Of a DNA stretch of 41,598 bases, positions 33,890 through 41,267 are shown piece after piece. Position 1 is the first letter of the stretch, and every line of letters starts with the position of its first letter. Below the pieces are notes generated by a model. The model was not told the origin of the DNA. It made no database searches and worked only from the letters and a program-made list of their open reading frames with translations. The position numbers and the translations under genes are program-made. Location: the IMG/VR virus record IMGVR_UViG_3300007754_001006, positions 1-41,598 of that record. One strand, given 5' to 3'. This stretch comes from a virus.

Positions 33890-34185
33890 TACGTACTTCC
33901 TCGTGACAATTCCATTTTACGTTTTAATTGATGTTGTATGAATACTTCAATAAAGCTCATTTTACCGGGCAATACCTTACCATATTTTATTCTTGCTATG
34001 GTAAGATGTTTTGCTTTAGCATAACATTCCATAAGTGCTCTTGTTTTGATATAACGTATTTTTAAAGCATTGTTGTCATGCAAATATTTTACAAATGGGG
34101 ATTCATCTATTATAAGATTCTTTGCTAATTCTATTGGACAATGTTCGTTGTAACCTTTTAACTCCATTGTAAAGAACCATTTCAT
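33889..34185 (-). CDS. Small basic protein, 98 aa
   Basis: Not recognised. It begins MKWFFTMELKGYNEHC (the second ATG at 34167 is an alternative start) and has a long amphipathic basic middle (NALKIRYIKTRALMECYAKAKHL) and RKMELSRG at the end. No known motif is visible. It lies between tRNA-Asp and the SGNH hydrolase in the same direction, overlapping the latter by one base. A TATAAT-like box lies on the minus strand just before its start. Confidence 0.45.
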   Translation of the reverse strand: MKWFFTMELKGYNEHCPIELAKNLIIDESPFVKYLHDNNALKIRYIKTRALMECYAKAKHLTIARIKYGKVLPGKMSFIEVFIQHQLKRKMELSRGST

Positions 34186-34207
34186 ATACGTAATTATAAA
34201 GAGATCA

Positions 34208-34283
34208 TGGCGGTCTGTACGGGAATCGAACCCGTGATCTTCTCCGTGACAGGGAGACGTGTTAACCGCTACACTAACAGACC
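34208..34283 (-). tRNA. tRNA-Asp (GTC)
   Basis: The minus strand forms a full cloverleaf. The acceptor stem GGTCTGT/ACAGACC closes 34277-34283 with 34212-34218. The anticodon stem TCTCC/GGAGA holds loop CTGTCAC, anticodon GTC, and the T-arm has GGTTCGAATCC. The discriminator is G and CCA is encoded at 34208-34210 in reverse. Length is 76 bases. It shares orientation with the other two tRNAs, from which it is separated by a membrane-protein gene. Confidence 0.95.
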
Positions 34284-34291
34284 GTTATGGT

Positions 34292-34690
34292 CTATTCAGT
34301 TACCACTGGACAGTTTGGATTTGCAATTGCATCTTCCAAAGCTGAAGCACTAGCATTCAGTTGTGATTCTAAATTAGCAACTGTACTTTCTAATTCTCCT
34401 CTTAGAGCATCAGAGTCGTTCAGTCTAGCATTAACCGCCACTGAATCGGCTTCCAAACCTGCAATTACAGATTCTAATCCTGCTATTGCGTCATTGCGAA
34501 CTGCTATTTCGTCTGACAATGATTCAGTTAGAGTTGCTGACGCCGAAATTTCATCGTTAGCATTAGACAAGTCTGCTTCTAAATCTTTAACTGTTCCTGC
34601 TTGATTTGTTACAATAATCAACAAAACAACAACGAGGATAAAATAAAGCCACGGTGCCGGTTTTGCAATTAATTTTTTGATTGTTTCCAT
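34292..34690 (-). CDS. Single-membrane-segment coiled-coil protein, 132 aa (spanin-like)
   Basis: I start it at ATG 34690 (METIKK); the longer frame runs into tRNA-Ala. One N-terminal transmembrane helix (PWLYFILVVVLLIIVTNQA, about residues 13-31) precedes a long heptad-like coiled coil (VKDLEADLSNANDEI to LESQLNASASALED) and ends NCPVVTE. This topology (N-in, coiled coil in the periplasm) suits an inner-membrane spanin or another lysis/injection protein. A TATAAT-like box precedes it. No outer-membrane partner is identified next to it; the lipoproteins nearby are candidates. Confidence 0.6.
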   Translation of the reverse strand: METIKKLIAKPAPWLYFILVVVLLIIVTNQAGTVKDLEADLSNANDEISASATLTESLSDEIAVRNDAIAGLESVIAGLEADSVAVNARLNDSDALRGELESTVANLESQLNASASALEDAIANPNCPVVTE

Positions 34691-34739
34691 AATAATATTA
34701 TTATATAGTACTATTATATAACAATACAAGAATAATCTT

Positions 34740-34815
34740 TGGTGGACCGAATGGGATTCGAACCCACGACCCCCTGAATGCAAATCAGGTGCTCTCCCAA
34801 CTGAGCTATCGGCCC
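34740..34815 (-). tRNA. tRNA-Ala (TGC)
   Basis: On the minus strand the acceptor stem GGGCCGA/TCGGTCC pairs with one G-T. The D-arm has TAGCTCAGTTGGGAGAGC, the anticodon stem CCTGA/TCAGG surrounds TTTGCAT (anticodon TGC), and the T-arm has GGTTCGAATCC. The discriminator is A and CCA is encoded at 34740-34742 in reverse. Length is 76 bases, and the gene is intact. Confidence 0.95.
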
Positions 34816-34911
34816 GTAGTATGTATCCAAATCGTATATTACCAAAATCACCAAAATCACCAAACGTACCAAACAGCTACCATGCCTGGACATGGTACAA
34901 ATCTGCGTGTG

Positions 34912-34987
34912 TGGTGCCGACACAGGGACTCGAACCCCGAACCTACTGATTACAAATCAGTTGCTCTACCAATTGAGCTATGTCGGC
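34912..34987 (-). tRNA. tRNA-Thr (TGT)
   Basis: The minus strand shows acceptor stem GCCGACA/TGTCGGC, D-arm TAGCTCAATTGGTAGAGC, anticodon stem ACTGA/TCAGT with loop TTTGTAA (anticodon TGT), and T-arm GGTTCGAGTCC. The discriminator is A and CCA is encoded at 34912-34914 in reverse. Length is 76 bases. It is intact and is the first of the three in transcription order. Confidence 0.95.
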
Positions 34988-35084
34988 TATCTATATATTA
35001 TACTATAACTCCTAGAAAAATCAACCGTTTAAAGCGTTATAGAGCGGCGTACACGCATGGTAAAGGCTTATCAAGTGTCTTTAT

Positions 35085-35154
35085 ACATAAGCAATATTAC
35101 CATGCAATCCTTACATATCTGAGTTGTAAAAAACACATAAGTAATACTACCATG
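35085..35154 (+). repeat. Two 20-bp direct repeats, 50 bp apart, each ending in ATG
   Basis: ACATAAGCAATATTACCATG (35085-35104) and ACATAAGTAATACTACCATG (35135-35154) match at 18 of 20 bases. The second ends at the start codon of the 61-aa gene; the first ends at an ATG that meets a stop after 6 codons. They lie in the 164-base gap between tRNA-Thr and the next gene and may be a duplicated promoter/leader or a regulatory site. Nothing else gene-like is visible in that gap. Confidence 0.6.
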
Positions 35155-35337
35155 AGAGATAAAATACATTTAATTAAACATTCAGAACAACTTGCTGAAA
35201 CTAAAAAAGAAAAAATACTATTCAGAACTCAACGTCAACCCGTTGAAGCAGGTGCTCATGGTACTTTAGATTACACAATTAAAAAAGGTGTAAACAAAAA
35301 TAAAATCGCAGACGACAGAATCATTAAAAGCAAATAA
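35152..35337 (+). CDS. Small basic protein, 61 aa
   Basis: Not recognised. The start at ATG 35152 lies at the end of the second direct repeat; no Shine-Dalgarno is visible. The protein is lysine-rich and polar (LIKHSEQLAETKKEKILFRT, GAHGTLDYTIKKGVNKNK), with no membrane segment. It may be a small late or virion-associated protein; context gives no more. Confidence 0.5.
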   Translation: MRDKIHLIKHSEQLAETKKEKILFRTQRQPVEAGAHGTLDYTIKKGVNKNKIADDRIIKSK

Positions 35338-35368
35338 AAGTCTTAAACTATTAGTTGTAAATAATAGC

Positions 35369-35527
35369 ATGAAACAGATGTTAAAGAAATTTTGGAATTG
35401 GAAAATAAAACTAATTCGTGACTACCCAGTGTGGTGTGCATATGCGGCCTGGCTGGAAGGAATTATAATCGGAATATTAATCTATCATTTTTGGATGATG
35501 GATGTATTAAGTTGTTGCAATGGATAA
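35369..35527 (+). CDS. Small single-membrane-segment protein, 52 aa
   Basis: The ATG at 35369 opens a frame giving a basic, aromatic N terminus (MKQMLKKFWNWKIKLIRDYP) followed by a membrane helix (AAWLEGIIIGILIYHFWMM) and a short SCCNG end. A small palindrome (CTATTA/TAATAG, 35348-35367) lies directly before the ATG. Its end overlaps the next gene by 8 bases. The type is frequent in phage lysis and membrane-remodelling modules, but no specific family is recognised. Confidence 0.5.
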   Translation: MKQMLKKFWNWKIKLIRDYPVWCAYAAWLEGIIIGILIYHFWMMDVLSCCNG

Positions 35528-35747
35528 AAAAATAGAACGAAATATAATATGGACTCTCGCCGTAATATTAATTTTAGTTGGCGTACTTGGTTGCGTTTCT
35601 ATTCCAACAACTAATTTAAATCCTAAAAAAACTACTCCACTTGATACTATAATAATAATGAAAGATCTTGGTACTGCACTTGGTTGTGCGTTTGTTCCAA
35701 ATGATCCTGCTTGTCAAAGAGAACCACTCGAATTACATACAAGGTAA
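35520..35747 (+). CDS. Small lipoprotein, 75 aa
   Basis: The N terminus is basic (MDKKIERN) followed by a hydrophobic core and a lipobox LVGVLGC (about residues 19-25), so Cys25 would be lipidated. The mature part (VSIPTTNLNPKKTTPLD to PNDPACQREPLE) is short and proline-rich. A short lipoprotein in a phage membrane-gene cluster could be an outer-membrane spanin subunit, and the coiled-coil protein at 34292-34690 could be its partner. Both are inferences from topology. Confidence 0.6.
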   Translation: MDKKIERNIIWTLAVILILVGVLGCVSIPTTNLNPKKTTPLDTIIIMKDLGTALGCAFVPNDPACQREPLELHTR

Positions 35748-35748
35748 T

Positions 35749-36063
35749 TTAAATTGCTAATCGATTTTCTGTAAAATCTAAACCTTCTAACTCTTTAGGT
35801 TTACCCAATGGATACGATGGCTCTAGTCTGAACTCTTCGCCTGTATCGTCGTTCTTGCAACCAGCAACTAGCCAATCCCATTTAAACTGACCGTCTACAA
35901 CAAATTCCCACATAACATCATAGGTTCCGTTATTCCTTGTCTGTAAAGTAAGTTCTGTTTTACAGGCTTCCATTGTATCATATGTTTGTTGCATTTGAAA
36001 CGTTTGTTGTGTTGCTATTGGATCTTGTGTTATAAGATAAGCAAGAATTAAAATTTTATACAT
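35749..36063 (-). CDS. Small putative secreted protein, 104 aa
   Basis: Not recognised. It starts with a short hydrophobic stretch (MYKILILAYLIT) that could be a signal or anchor, followed by a polar domain with two cysteines (ACKTELTL, AGCKNDD) that may form a disulfide, and WEFVVDGQFKWDW. It ends close to the convergent lipoprotein gene (1-base gap). It is 4 bases downstream of the larger lipoprotein gene on the same strand. Confidence 0.5.
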   Translation of the reverse strand: MYKILILAYLITQDPIATQQTFQMQQTYDTMEACKTELTLQTRNNGTYDVMWEFVVDGQFKWDWLVAGCKNDDTGEEFRLEPSYPLGKPKELEGLDFTENRLAI

Positions 36064-36067
36064 ATAA

Positions 36068-36691
36068 TTAAAAAACTATATCTTTACCTTCTGACTTATT
36101 ACAATATTGCATATTCAAAACGAAATTTAACCCTGACGATTTAAAACAATGTGAATATGATTTTTGTTTTATTTTATGTTTAAAATTTGGTGCGAATTTG
36201 TCTAATGTTGTGTAATTTGTTAATTTTACATAATGTACCGGTGACTCATTAATATGCGTTGCTATGCTTGGTTCATTTTTGTGAATTGGTGTATAAGGTC
36301 TAATTGATTCTTTTTCAACATGAATTTTCTTTTTACCTAGGAACCAGTTTCCTTTATCTTTTGGTAGGAACCCTCCAAAATCATTTAAAGATTTATTTGC
36401 AATTTCGAAACTAGTAATCGATAATTCTTTATTTTTAAAGTGTTTTTTAAGACGTTTTTCTGTATATTTGTTTTCAACAGCCGCGTACATATGTTGACTT
36501 ATTGTTTTACCAGTTGATTTATGTGATGCTAAATTAACAAGAGCACTTGCCGCCTGATGCTCATATTTTCCAGTAGCTGTTGCTATTGCACCATTAATTG
36601 AAAGACTACCTTCAAGGGTAGATACCAGTGGAAGACCCGAACATCCATTTAAAAACGTTACTAATAGTATTGCGCCTAATAACCGTTTCAT
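36068..36691 (-). CDS. Lipoprotein, 207 aa
   Basis: I start at ATG 36691 (MKRLLGAILL), giving a lipoprotein signal with lipobox FLNGC. The mature part has a repeated small-residue segment (SLSINGAIATATGKYEHQAASALVN) and a polar body with three late cysteines (HCFKSS, QYCNKS). It is one of at least four lipoproteins or membrane proteins between 34 and 37 kb. The function is unknown. It may act at the outer membrane in exclusion or lysis. Confidence 0.6.
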   Translation of the reverse strand: MKRLLGAILLVTFLNGCSGLPLVSTLEGSLSINGAIATATGKYEHQAASALVNLASHKSTGKTISQHMYAAVENKYTEKRLKKHFKNKELSITSFEIANKSLNDFGGFLPKDKGNWFLGKKKIHVEKESIRPYTPIHKNEPSIATHINESPVHYVKLTNYTTLDKFAPNFKHKIKQKSYSHCFKSSGLNFVLNMQYCNKSEGKDIVF

Positions 36692-36734
36692 AGTCAATTA
36701 TTTAAACTCCTATTAAATTAGTTATAACTATATA

Positions 36735-36941
36735 TTACTCTGCAATTTGATTGCATTGTTCTTTTGTTGCCTTCAATCCATCTTCAGAATTAAATAACCA
36801 AACATAAGAATAAACAACCTGATCCCCATCAATCACACACTTCTTACCATAAGAAAGTGTTGGATTTTTTACAGAACAAGCTGTTAGCAAAACAGTTGCA
36901 AATAATATAACAACTAATCTTTTTATAAATGTATTTATCAT
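36735..36941 (-). CDS. Small lipoprotein, 68 aa
   Basis: Starting at ATG 36941 (MINTFIKRL), it has a basic N terminus, a hydrophobic core VVILFATVLL and lipobox LLTAC. The mature part is about 50 aa (SVKNPTLSYGKKC to KEQCNQIAE) with two more cysteines that may form a disulfide. It heads the minus-strand lipoprotein run and diverges from the radical SAM genes. Confidence 0.6.
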   Translation of the reverse strand: MINTFIKRLVVILFATVLLTACSVKNPTLSYGKKCVIDGDQVVYSYVWLFNSEDGLKATKEQCNQIAE

Positions 36942-37009
36942 AATATACACACATAATAACACATATCACGATACAGTCAACCACGAAAAATAGCAAATAA
37001 TTAACAATA

Positions 37010-38056
37010 ATGCAACCATTTGAACAATCTCCTTACTGGAAAACCTTACAACCTATCATTGAGAGTGGAGCAATTCGGGCCGCTATTGACGGCGTTTACA
37101 AATATCCTTATAGAATAAATTTATATCCTGGCGCTAGTTGTATGTTCAAATGTTTATATTGTGGACGAAATTATGATGCTGTTATAAAGAAAAGTGAAAA
37201 TGTATACAAACAAATTATAGAACAAGACGATGGTAAAGATAAGAATCGATTCGGTATTACCGGAGGATTAGAGCCTCTTACCAGTCCTTACATTAATGAT
37301 ATATGTAAAGATTTAGTTGATAAAGGATATAAATCTAGAATGATTACTAATGGTTTTTTATTAAATGATAAAATACTATCAAAAAATCCTTACATAAATT
37401 CCTTAGATCATTTAAGAATATCTTTATATGGATTAGATAACGAAGAATACGTAGCAACGACCAGACATAACAAAGGGTGGCAAATTGTAAAAGAAAACTT
37501 AACCAAGTATAATAAACGAGATGACAAAACTAAATTATTTTTAAACTATGTTCTATTACCAAAACATTTTGAAAATTTACAAAGCATTATAAATTATATA
37601 CAAGATATAGGCGGTACAAATAATTTGTCGTTAAGAGAAGACTATACATTCCAATATGAAATAAATGAACGAAATAAAATCCAGGATACACTATTGACAT
37701 TTGACGAACGTATTAAAAAAATGAACACAACTGTTGATTACGGCTACGCTCTTCAAGACGCTATGAATGGTAAAGACACGCATCTAATGAGAGTAACCTA
37801 TAATGAATTGAGTCCAAAACAAGCTCCACAAATAAAAATCTGTGTAGTTCCTAATGGTAACATTTATTCATACATGGCGGCTGGATTTCCGGATAGGCCG
37901 GGAGCATTACGTCATGCATTAGGTAATGTTAATAATAGTTCTATTGAACAAGAATTGAAGAAGCAAGTTGAGGTTGCACCTAGAGAAGATGATATGCAAT
38001 ACTTAGATGCATACAATCATTTAATTTTAAAATATATTCATGAGAAAAGTTCCTAA
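37010..38056 (+). CDS. Radical SAM protein, single-cluster type
   Basis: A 348-aa radical SAM protein with C44-x3-C48-x2-C51 (GASCMFKCLYCGRNY), a GITGGLEPLTSPY SAM-binding segment, MITNGFLL and LRISLYGLDNEEY. The C-terminal IKICVVPNGNIYSYMAAGFP resembles a truncated SPASM core with only one clear cysteine. The substrate is unknown; the motif spacing would allow a sugar or amino-acid target. It overlaps the next radical SAM gene by 17 bases, starting a three-gene run. Confidence 0.75.
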   Translation: MQPFEQSPYWKTLQPIIESGAIRAAIDGVYKYPYRINLYPGASCMFKCLYCGRNYDAVIKKSENVYKQIIEQDDGKDKNRFGITGGLEPLTSPYINDICKDLVDKGYKSRMITNGFLLNDKILSKNPYINSLDHLRISLYGLDNEEYVATTRHNKGWQIVKENLTKYNKRDDKTKLFLNYVLLPKHFENLQSIINYIQDIGGTNNLSLREDYTFQYEINERNKIQDTLLTFDERIKKMNTTVDYGYALQDAMNGKDTHLMRVTYNELSPKQAPQIKICVVPNGNIYSYMAAGFPDRPGALRHALGNVNNSSIEQELKKQVEVAPREDDMQYLDAYNHLILKYIHEKSS

Positions 38057-39272
38057 AACATATTGCCGAATGCCTTTTAAACAAGTTATTGTAGACAAAT
38101 CTGGCCTAATGAAATTTTGTTATTATAATTTTTTTCCATGGAGAACTAACGCAAAACACGACTATACTTTTCCTGACGATAAAAAACATATTAACGATGT
38201 TGACGACATTAATGATTGGTTTCATGGTTCATATATGAACCAAGTGCGTAAATCAATGCTAGAAGGTAAACCTTTAAAAGAATGTATTGGTTGTTATCAA
38301 TGTGAGGAACGCGGTGAACAATCAATTAGACAAGAAACTAATTACAAATATTTTGAAAAAAATAAAGATGAACCACTAGACAACGTCAAATTAGAAACTT
38401 TAAACTTAAAATTTGGAAACAAATGTAACTTGAAATGTAAAATGTGTGACCCGTGGACTAGTAGTAAATTACAAACAGAGTGGGAAGAAATAGGTTGGGA
38501 ATACAATGATCCAATTGTAAAAAGTTCAACTAAAGATAAAGTTGATTATAACTGGCCAACAAAAGAAAAAAATATTGAAAAATTAAAAGCCATGGCTAAA
38601 CATTACAAACATATTCATTTCTCTGGTGGCGAACCACTATTACATAAAACGTTATTTGATTGGATGCAACATTGTATTGACAACAACTATGCAAAAAATA
38701 TTGATTTTGAGATTGTAACAAACGGAACAGTTATACCTCCTCAATTCATTACAATGGCTGAAAAGTTTAATTCTGTTGCAATAATTTTGGGTATAGATGG
38801 TTTGGATAATACATTTAACTATATTAGATATCCCGGAAACTTTGATATTGTTGAACGGAACGCAAACTTTTATCATAACTGGTTAAGAAATAAACCTAAC
38901 TCTAGATTTACTATTAATTTTTGTTTACAAGTTTTTAATTTGCACCACCTTAGTAATTTTATAGAACGATATACTCCTCTTTGTATTAATTCTAAACCCG
39001 GAATAATTTACTTAGAAGATCCAGCTTATATGTCTTATAATCTATTAAATGCCAACGATATTAAACAACAAATAAAAAAATTATTAATATTAAAACAATC
39101 ATCTAACAACGAACCCATGAACGAAATTATACAAGAATGTTTAACTAAACTATCTACTACAAAACAAAACTGGGCCGGCTGGAAAGAATTAAAACAATTT
39201 ATTACAACGCAAGACAACCACAGGAGTATTAATATTGCAAATTATATTCCCGAACTAGCTCATTATTTTTAA
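38040..39272 (+). CDS. Twitch-domain radical SAM protein (tandem paralogue A)
   Basis: A 410-aa protein with the auxiliary cluster segment at the N terminus (C9, C27, C82, C85, C88: TYCRMPF, KFCYYNFF, ECIGCYQCEE) and the radical SAM site at C129-x3-C133-x2-C136 (NKCNLKCKMCDP). HFSGGEPLLHK is the GGE motif, and VTNGTVIP and ILGIDGLDNTFNYIRYPG follow. The C-terminal third is unassigned. It is paralogous along most of its length to the next gene. Enzymes of this layout occur in marine phages, but their substrates are not established as far as I know. Confidence 0.8.
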   Translation: MRKVPKTYCRMPFKQVIVDKSGLMKFCYYNFFPWRTNAKHDYTFPDDKKHINDVDDINDWFHGSYMNQVRKSMLEGKPLKECIGCYQCEERGEQSIRQETNYKYFEKNKDEPLDNVKLETLNLKFGNKCNLKCKMCDPWTSSKLQTEWEEIGWEYNDPIVKSSTKDKVDYNWPTKEKNIEKLKAMAKHYKHIHFSGGEPLLHKTLFDWMQHCIDNNYAKNIDFEIVTNGTVIPPQFITMAEKFNSVAIILGIDGLDNTFNYIRYPGNFDIVERNANFYHNWLRNKPNSRFTINFCLQVFNLHHLSNFIERYTPLCINSKPGIIYLEDPAYMSYNLLNANDIKQQIKKLLILKQSSNNEPMNEIIQECLTKLSTTKQNWAGWKELKQFITTQDNHRSINIANYIPELAHYF

Positions 39273-39273
39273 T

Positions 39274-40518
39274 ATGAAGGAAGTTTCTAAATCTTATTGT
39301 AGAGTACCATTTGATAGTATTACTGTTACGCCAACAGGACGTATGCAAATGTGTTGTGAGGCACAATGGACTGCTTTACTTTCAACAGAGAAAACTTCAA
39401 TTAAAGATTTAGATAGTATTGACAAATGGTTTAACAGTGATTATCTTAACAACGTAAGAAAATCTATGTTAAAAGGTAAGCTATTACCTGAATGTGTAAC
39501 CTGTTATAAAAATGAAAAGCTATATGGTAGTTCTATTCGAACTGCTATTAATAAAGAATATTTTGCTAAAAATAATAATACAACAGAATACAGCATTAAA
39601 AAAGTAGATTTTAAACTCGGAAACAAATGTAATTTAAAATGTAAAATGTGTTTTCCTTATGCATCTAGTGAGCTTTGGAAAGAATGGAAAGCACTTGGAT
39701 GGAACAGTAAAGAAAAAGATCCAAACAAAGATACATCATGGAAATATTATGATGGATATTTTAAAGAAGACTATGCATGGCCAAAGAATAAAACCAACAT
39801 GGACAAAATAAAAAAGGTAGCGGTAAAGAGTAAACTTATTCACGTTACTGGAGGTGAGCCAACATTAAATCCAGAGTTCTTTGATTTATTACGACATTGT
39901 ATTGATACTGGCGTTGCAAAAAATATTATGCTCGACATTACTACCAATGCAACAAAAATTCATCCAAAATTTTTTGACATGGTACGACAATTCAAAAAAC
40001 TTGATCTTATTATTAGTATGGATGGTATTGATAAAACGTATGAGTATGTAAGATATCCAGCAGTATATAATACTGTCTACAAAAATATTTTAAAATACAA
40101 TGCGTTTGTAAAAACATTAAACAAAGATTCAACATTAAGATTTAATTTTGTATTACAAATGTGGAACATACACTCAACTCTAGATGTTATAAAAACACTT
40201 ACTCCTTTAGCTGTGAACGAAACACAAGTACCTGTAATGATTGAAGTTCTAAACGATCCACGTTTTATGCATTGGGATATTCTTCCAGAATGGTATATTA
40301 AAAAAATTGTAGCAAATATTCACAAAGAGAAACAAGCAAACCACCCAGAATTAATTAGATATGGAATATTTGCTTTTGCTGAAAAACTTACAGCATACAA
40401 AGAAAGAGACGTAACAGAACTTAAAAAACAGCTATTAGAGTTCACTACTATACAAGATAAACACAGAAGAATCAATTTAAAGGATTATATACCAAATTTG
40501 GAGTATTTTTTCCGATAA
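39274..40518 (+). CDS. Twitch-domain radical SAM protein (tandem paralogue B)
   Basis: A 414-aa protein aligned to the preceding gene. SYCRVPF with C9, C27/C28 (MCCEA) and C74/C77 form the N-terminal auxiliary site. NKCNLKCKMCFP has C119, C123 and C126, followed by HVTGGEPTLNPE, TTNATKIHPKFF and ISMDGIDKTYEYVRYP. Both paralogues end in a LKDYIP or IANYIP segment after DxHRxIN. The copy is complete. It begins one base after the stop of paralogue A; the late-type box at 40514 overlaps its end. Confidence 0.8.
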   Translation: MKEVSKSYCRVPFDSITVTPTGRMQMCCEAQWTALLSTEKTSIKDLDSIDKWFNSDYLNNVRKSMLKGKLLPECVTCYKNEKLYGSSIRTAINKEYFAKNNNTTEYSIKKVDFKLGNKCNLKCKMCFPYASSELWKEWKALGWNSKEKDPNKDTSWKYYDGYFKEDYAWPKNKTNMDKIKKVAVKSKLIHVTGGEPTLNPEFFDLLRHCIDTGVAKNIMLDITTNATKIHPKFFDMVRQFKKLDLIISMDGIDKTYEYVRYPAVYNTVYKNILKYNAFVKTLNKDSTLRFNFVLQMWNIHSTLDVIKTLTPLAVNETQVPVMIEVLNDPRFMHWDILPEWYIKKIVANIHKEKQANHPELIRYGIFAFAEKLTAYKERDVTELKKQLLEFTTIQDKHRRINLKDYIPNLEYFFR

Positions 40519-40521
40519 ATA
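40514..40521 (+). promoter_or_regulatory. Late-type promoter box (GATAAATA) for the small-protein run
   Basis: GATAAATA followed by C, one base off TATAAATA and like the CATAAATAC box at 20056, lies 30 bases before the ATG at 40551. A strong GAAGGAGGA Shine-Dalgarno (40537-40545) lies between. It would drive the six small genes to the end of the window. Confidence 0.55.
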
Positions 40522-40550
40522 CGCACATATATAATTGAAGGAGGAATACT

Positions 40551-40664
40551 ATGTTTTTTACATTAGGATTAATTATAGGATTTGTTCTAGGATGGTGGGT
40601 TAATGAGAAAGTTGAAAATCTCGCTGACAAGGTAAATCCTTTGAATTGGTTCAAGAAAAAATAA
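40551..40664 (+). CDS. Tiny membrane protein, 37 aa
   Basis: A 37-aa peptide with an N-terminal hydrophobic helix (FFTLGLIIGFVLGWWV) and a basic amphipathic tail ending LNWFKKK. It has an excellent Shine-Dalgarno at 40537-40545. The tail ending NPLNWFKKK is echoed in the gene two downstream (LNPFKKN), suggesting shared ancestry or common membrane targeting. It is similar in type to phage holin-like or membrane-anchoring peptides; the function is unknown. Confidence 0.55.
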   Translation: MFFTLGLIIGFVLGWWVNEKVENLADKVNPLNWFKKK

Positions 40665-40676
40665 GGAGAAAACGTT

Positions 40677-40850
40677 ATGCTAGAAGAACTAAAAAACTGG
40701 ATCTTTAGTATTGCTAGAGATTTCATTGATGGTGCAACTGCTGGTGCAGGAGAACTATGTGATGAAACTGTCGAAACTGCAGGTACAATTTGCGATGAAA
40801 CTAAAAAAGCAAATGCCAATTTCGTAAAAGCAATCATGGACAGTGTATAA
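40677..40850 (+). CDS. Small acidic protein, 57 aa
   Basis: Starts with ATG 40677, preceded by AAGGAGAA (40663-40670). The product is acidic and helical (MLEELKNWIFSIARDFIDGA, then a repeated GELCDETVETAGTICDET with two ELCDET/TICDET copies). No signal or membrane segment is certain. It is the second gene of the small-protein run. Confidence 0.5.
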   Translation: MLEELKNWIFSIARDFIDGATAGAGELCDETVETAGTICDETKKANANFVKAIMDSV

Positions 40851-40877
40851 TAGTAAGTAACAGAAGGAGAAAACTAT

Positions 40878-41039
40878 ATGTGGAAACCAAATCTTAAAGG
40901 ACTTACTGATAAAGTTAAACAAGCAGGATCAAAAACTGCTGGCTTTGGTAAGGGTCTCGGAACTAAGGCTAAAAATCTTGGTAAAAGTTCTGTAGGTAGA
41001 GTTAAAAGACTAAATCCGTTTAAAAAAAATAAGGAGTAG
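40878..41039 (+). CDS. Small basic protein, 53 aa
   Basis: Starts with ATG 40878 after AGAAGGAGA (40862-40870). It is rich in lysine, glycine and serine (LKGLTDKVKQAGSKTAGFGK, KAKNLGKSSVGRVKR) and ends LNPFKKNKE. This composition resembles DNA-binding or internal-head peptides, but I cannot tell. Its stop lies 3 bases before the next start, and its end supplies that gene's AAGGAG. Confidence 0.5.
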   Translation: MWKPNLKGLTDKVKQAGSKTAGFGKGLGTKAKNLGKSSVGRVKRLNPFKKNKE

Positions 41040-41042
41040 TTT

Positions 41043-41267
41043 ATGTGGAAGTGGCTAGAAAAGTTAGTCGGTGTAAACGACGAACCTTTGGTTTTAACTA
41101 AAGAAATCAAACGTGCAAGAACAAAAAAAGGTAGATACAAAGGCGACGATAAATCTACAGACGATTATAATGAAGCATGGGTAGGTGGTAAAGCGCCTAA
41201 AAAAAGAGTATATAAAATAAAAGGCAAAAAATACGTGCTCAAAAAAAGAATTAAAACAAATAAATGA
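41043..41267 (+). CDS. Small basic protein, 74 aa
   Basis: Not recognised. It begins MWKWLEKLVGVNDEP, as the previous gene begins MWKP, and continues into a basic, polar tail (RARTKKGRYKGDDKST, KAPKKRVYKIKGKKYVLKKR). The AAGGAG at 41031-41036 is its ribosome site. The last bases overlap the next start (ATGA). Confidence 0.55.
   Translation: MWKWLEKLVGVNDEPLVLTKEIKRARTKKGRYKGDDKSTDDYNEAWVGGKAPKKRVYKIKGKKYVLKKRIKTNK

Noticed and set aside
34292-34783. A longer 163-aa version of the coiled-coil membrane protein
   Set aside because: The extra 31 residues are translated from the tRNA-Ala gene on the same strand; the ATG at 34690 gives a clean signal-anchor start.
34789-35337. A 182-aa plus-strand reading frame across the tRNA genes
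   Set aside because: Its first half is the complement of tRNA-Ala and tRNA-Thr; only the part from ATG 35152 looks like a gene.
35348-35367. Small palindrome CTATTA/TAATAG as an intrinsic terminator
   Set aside because: The stem is AT-only and no T-run follows; in such AT-rich DNA it is expected by chance.
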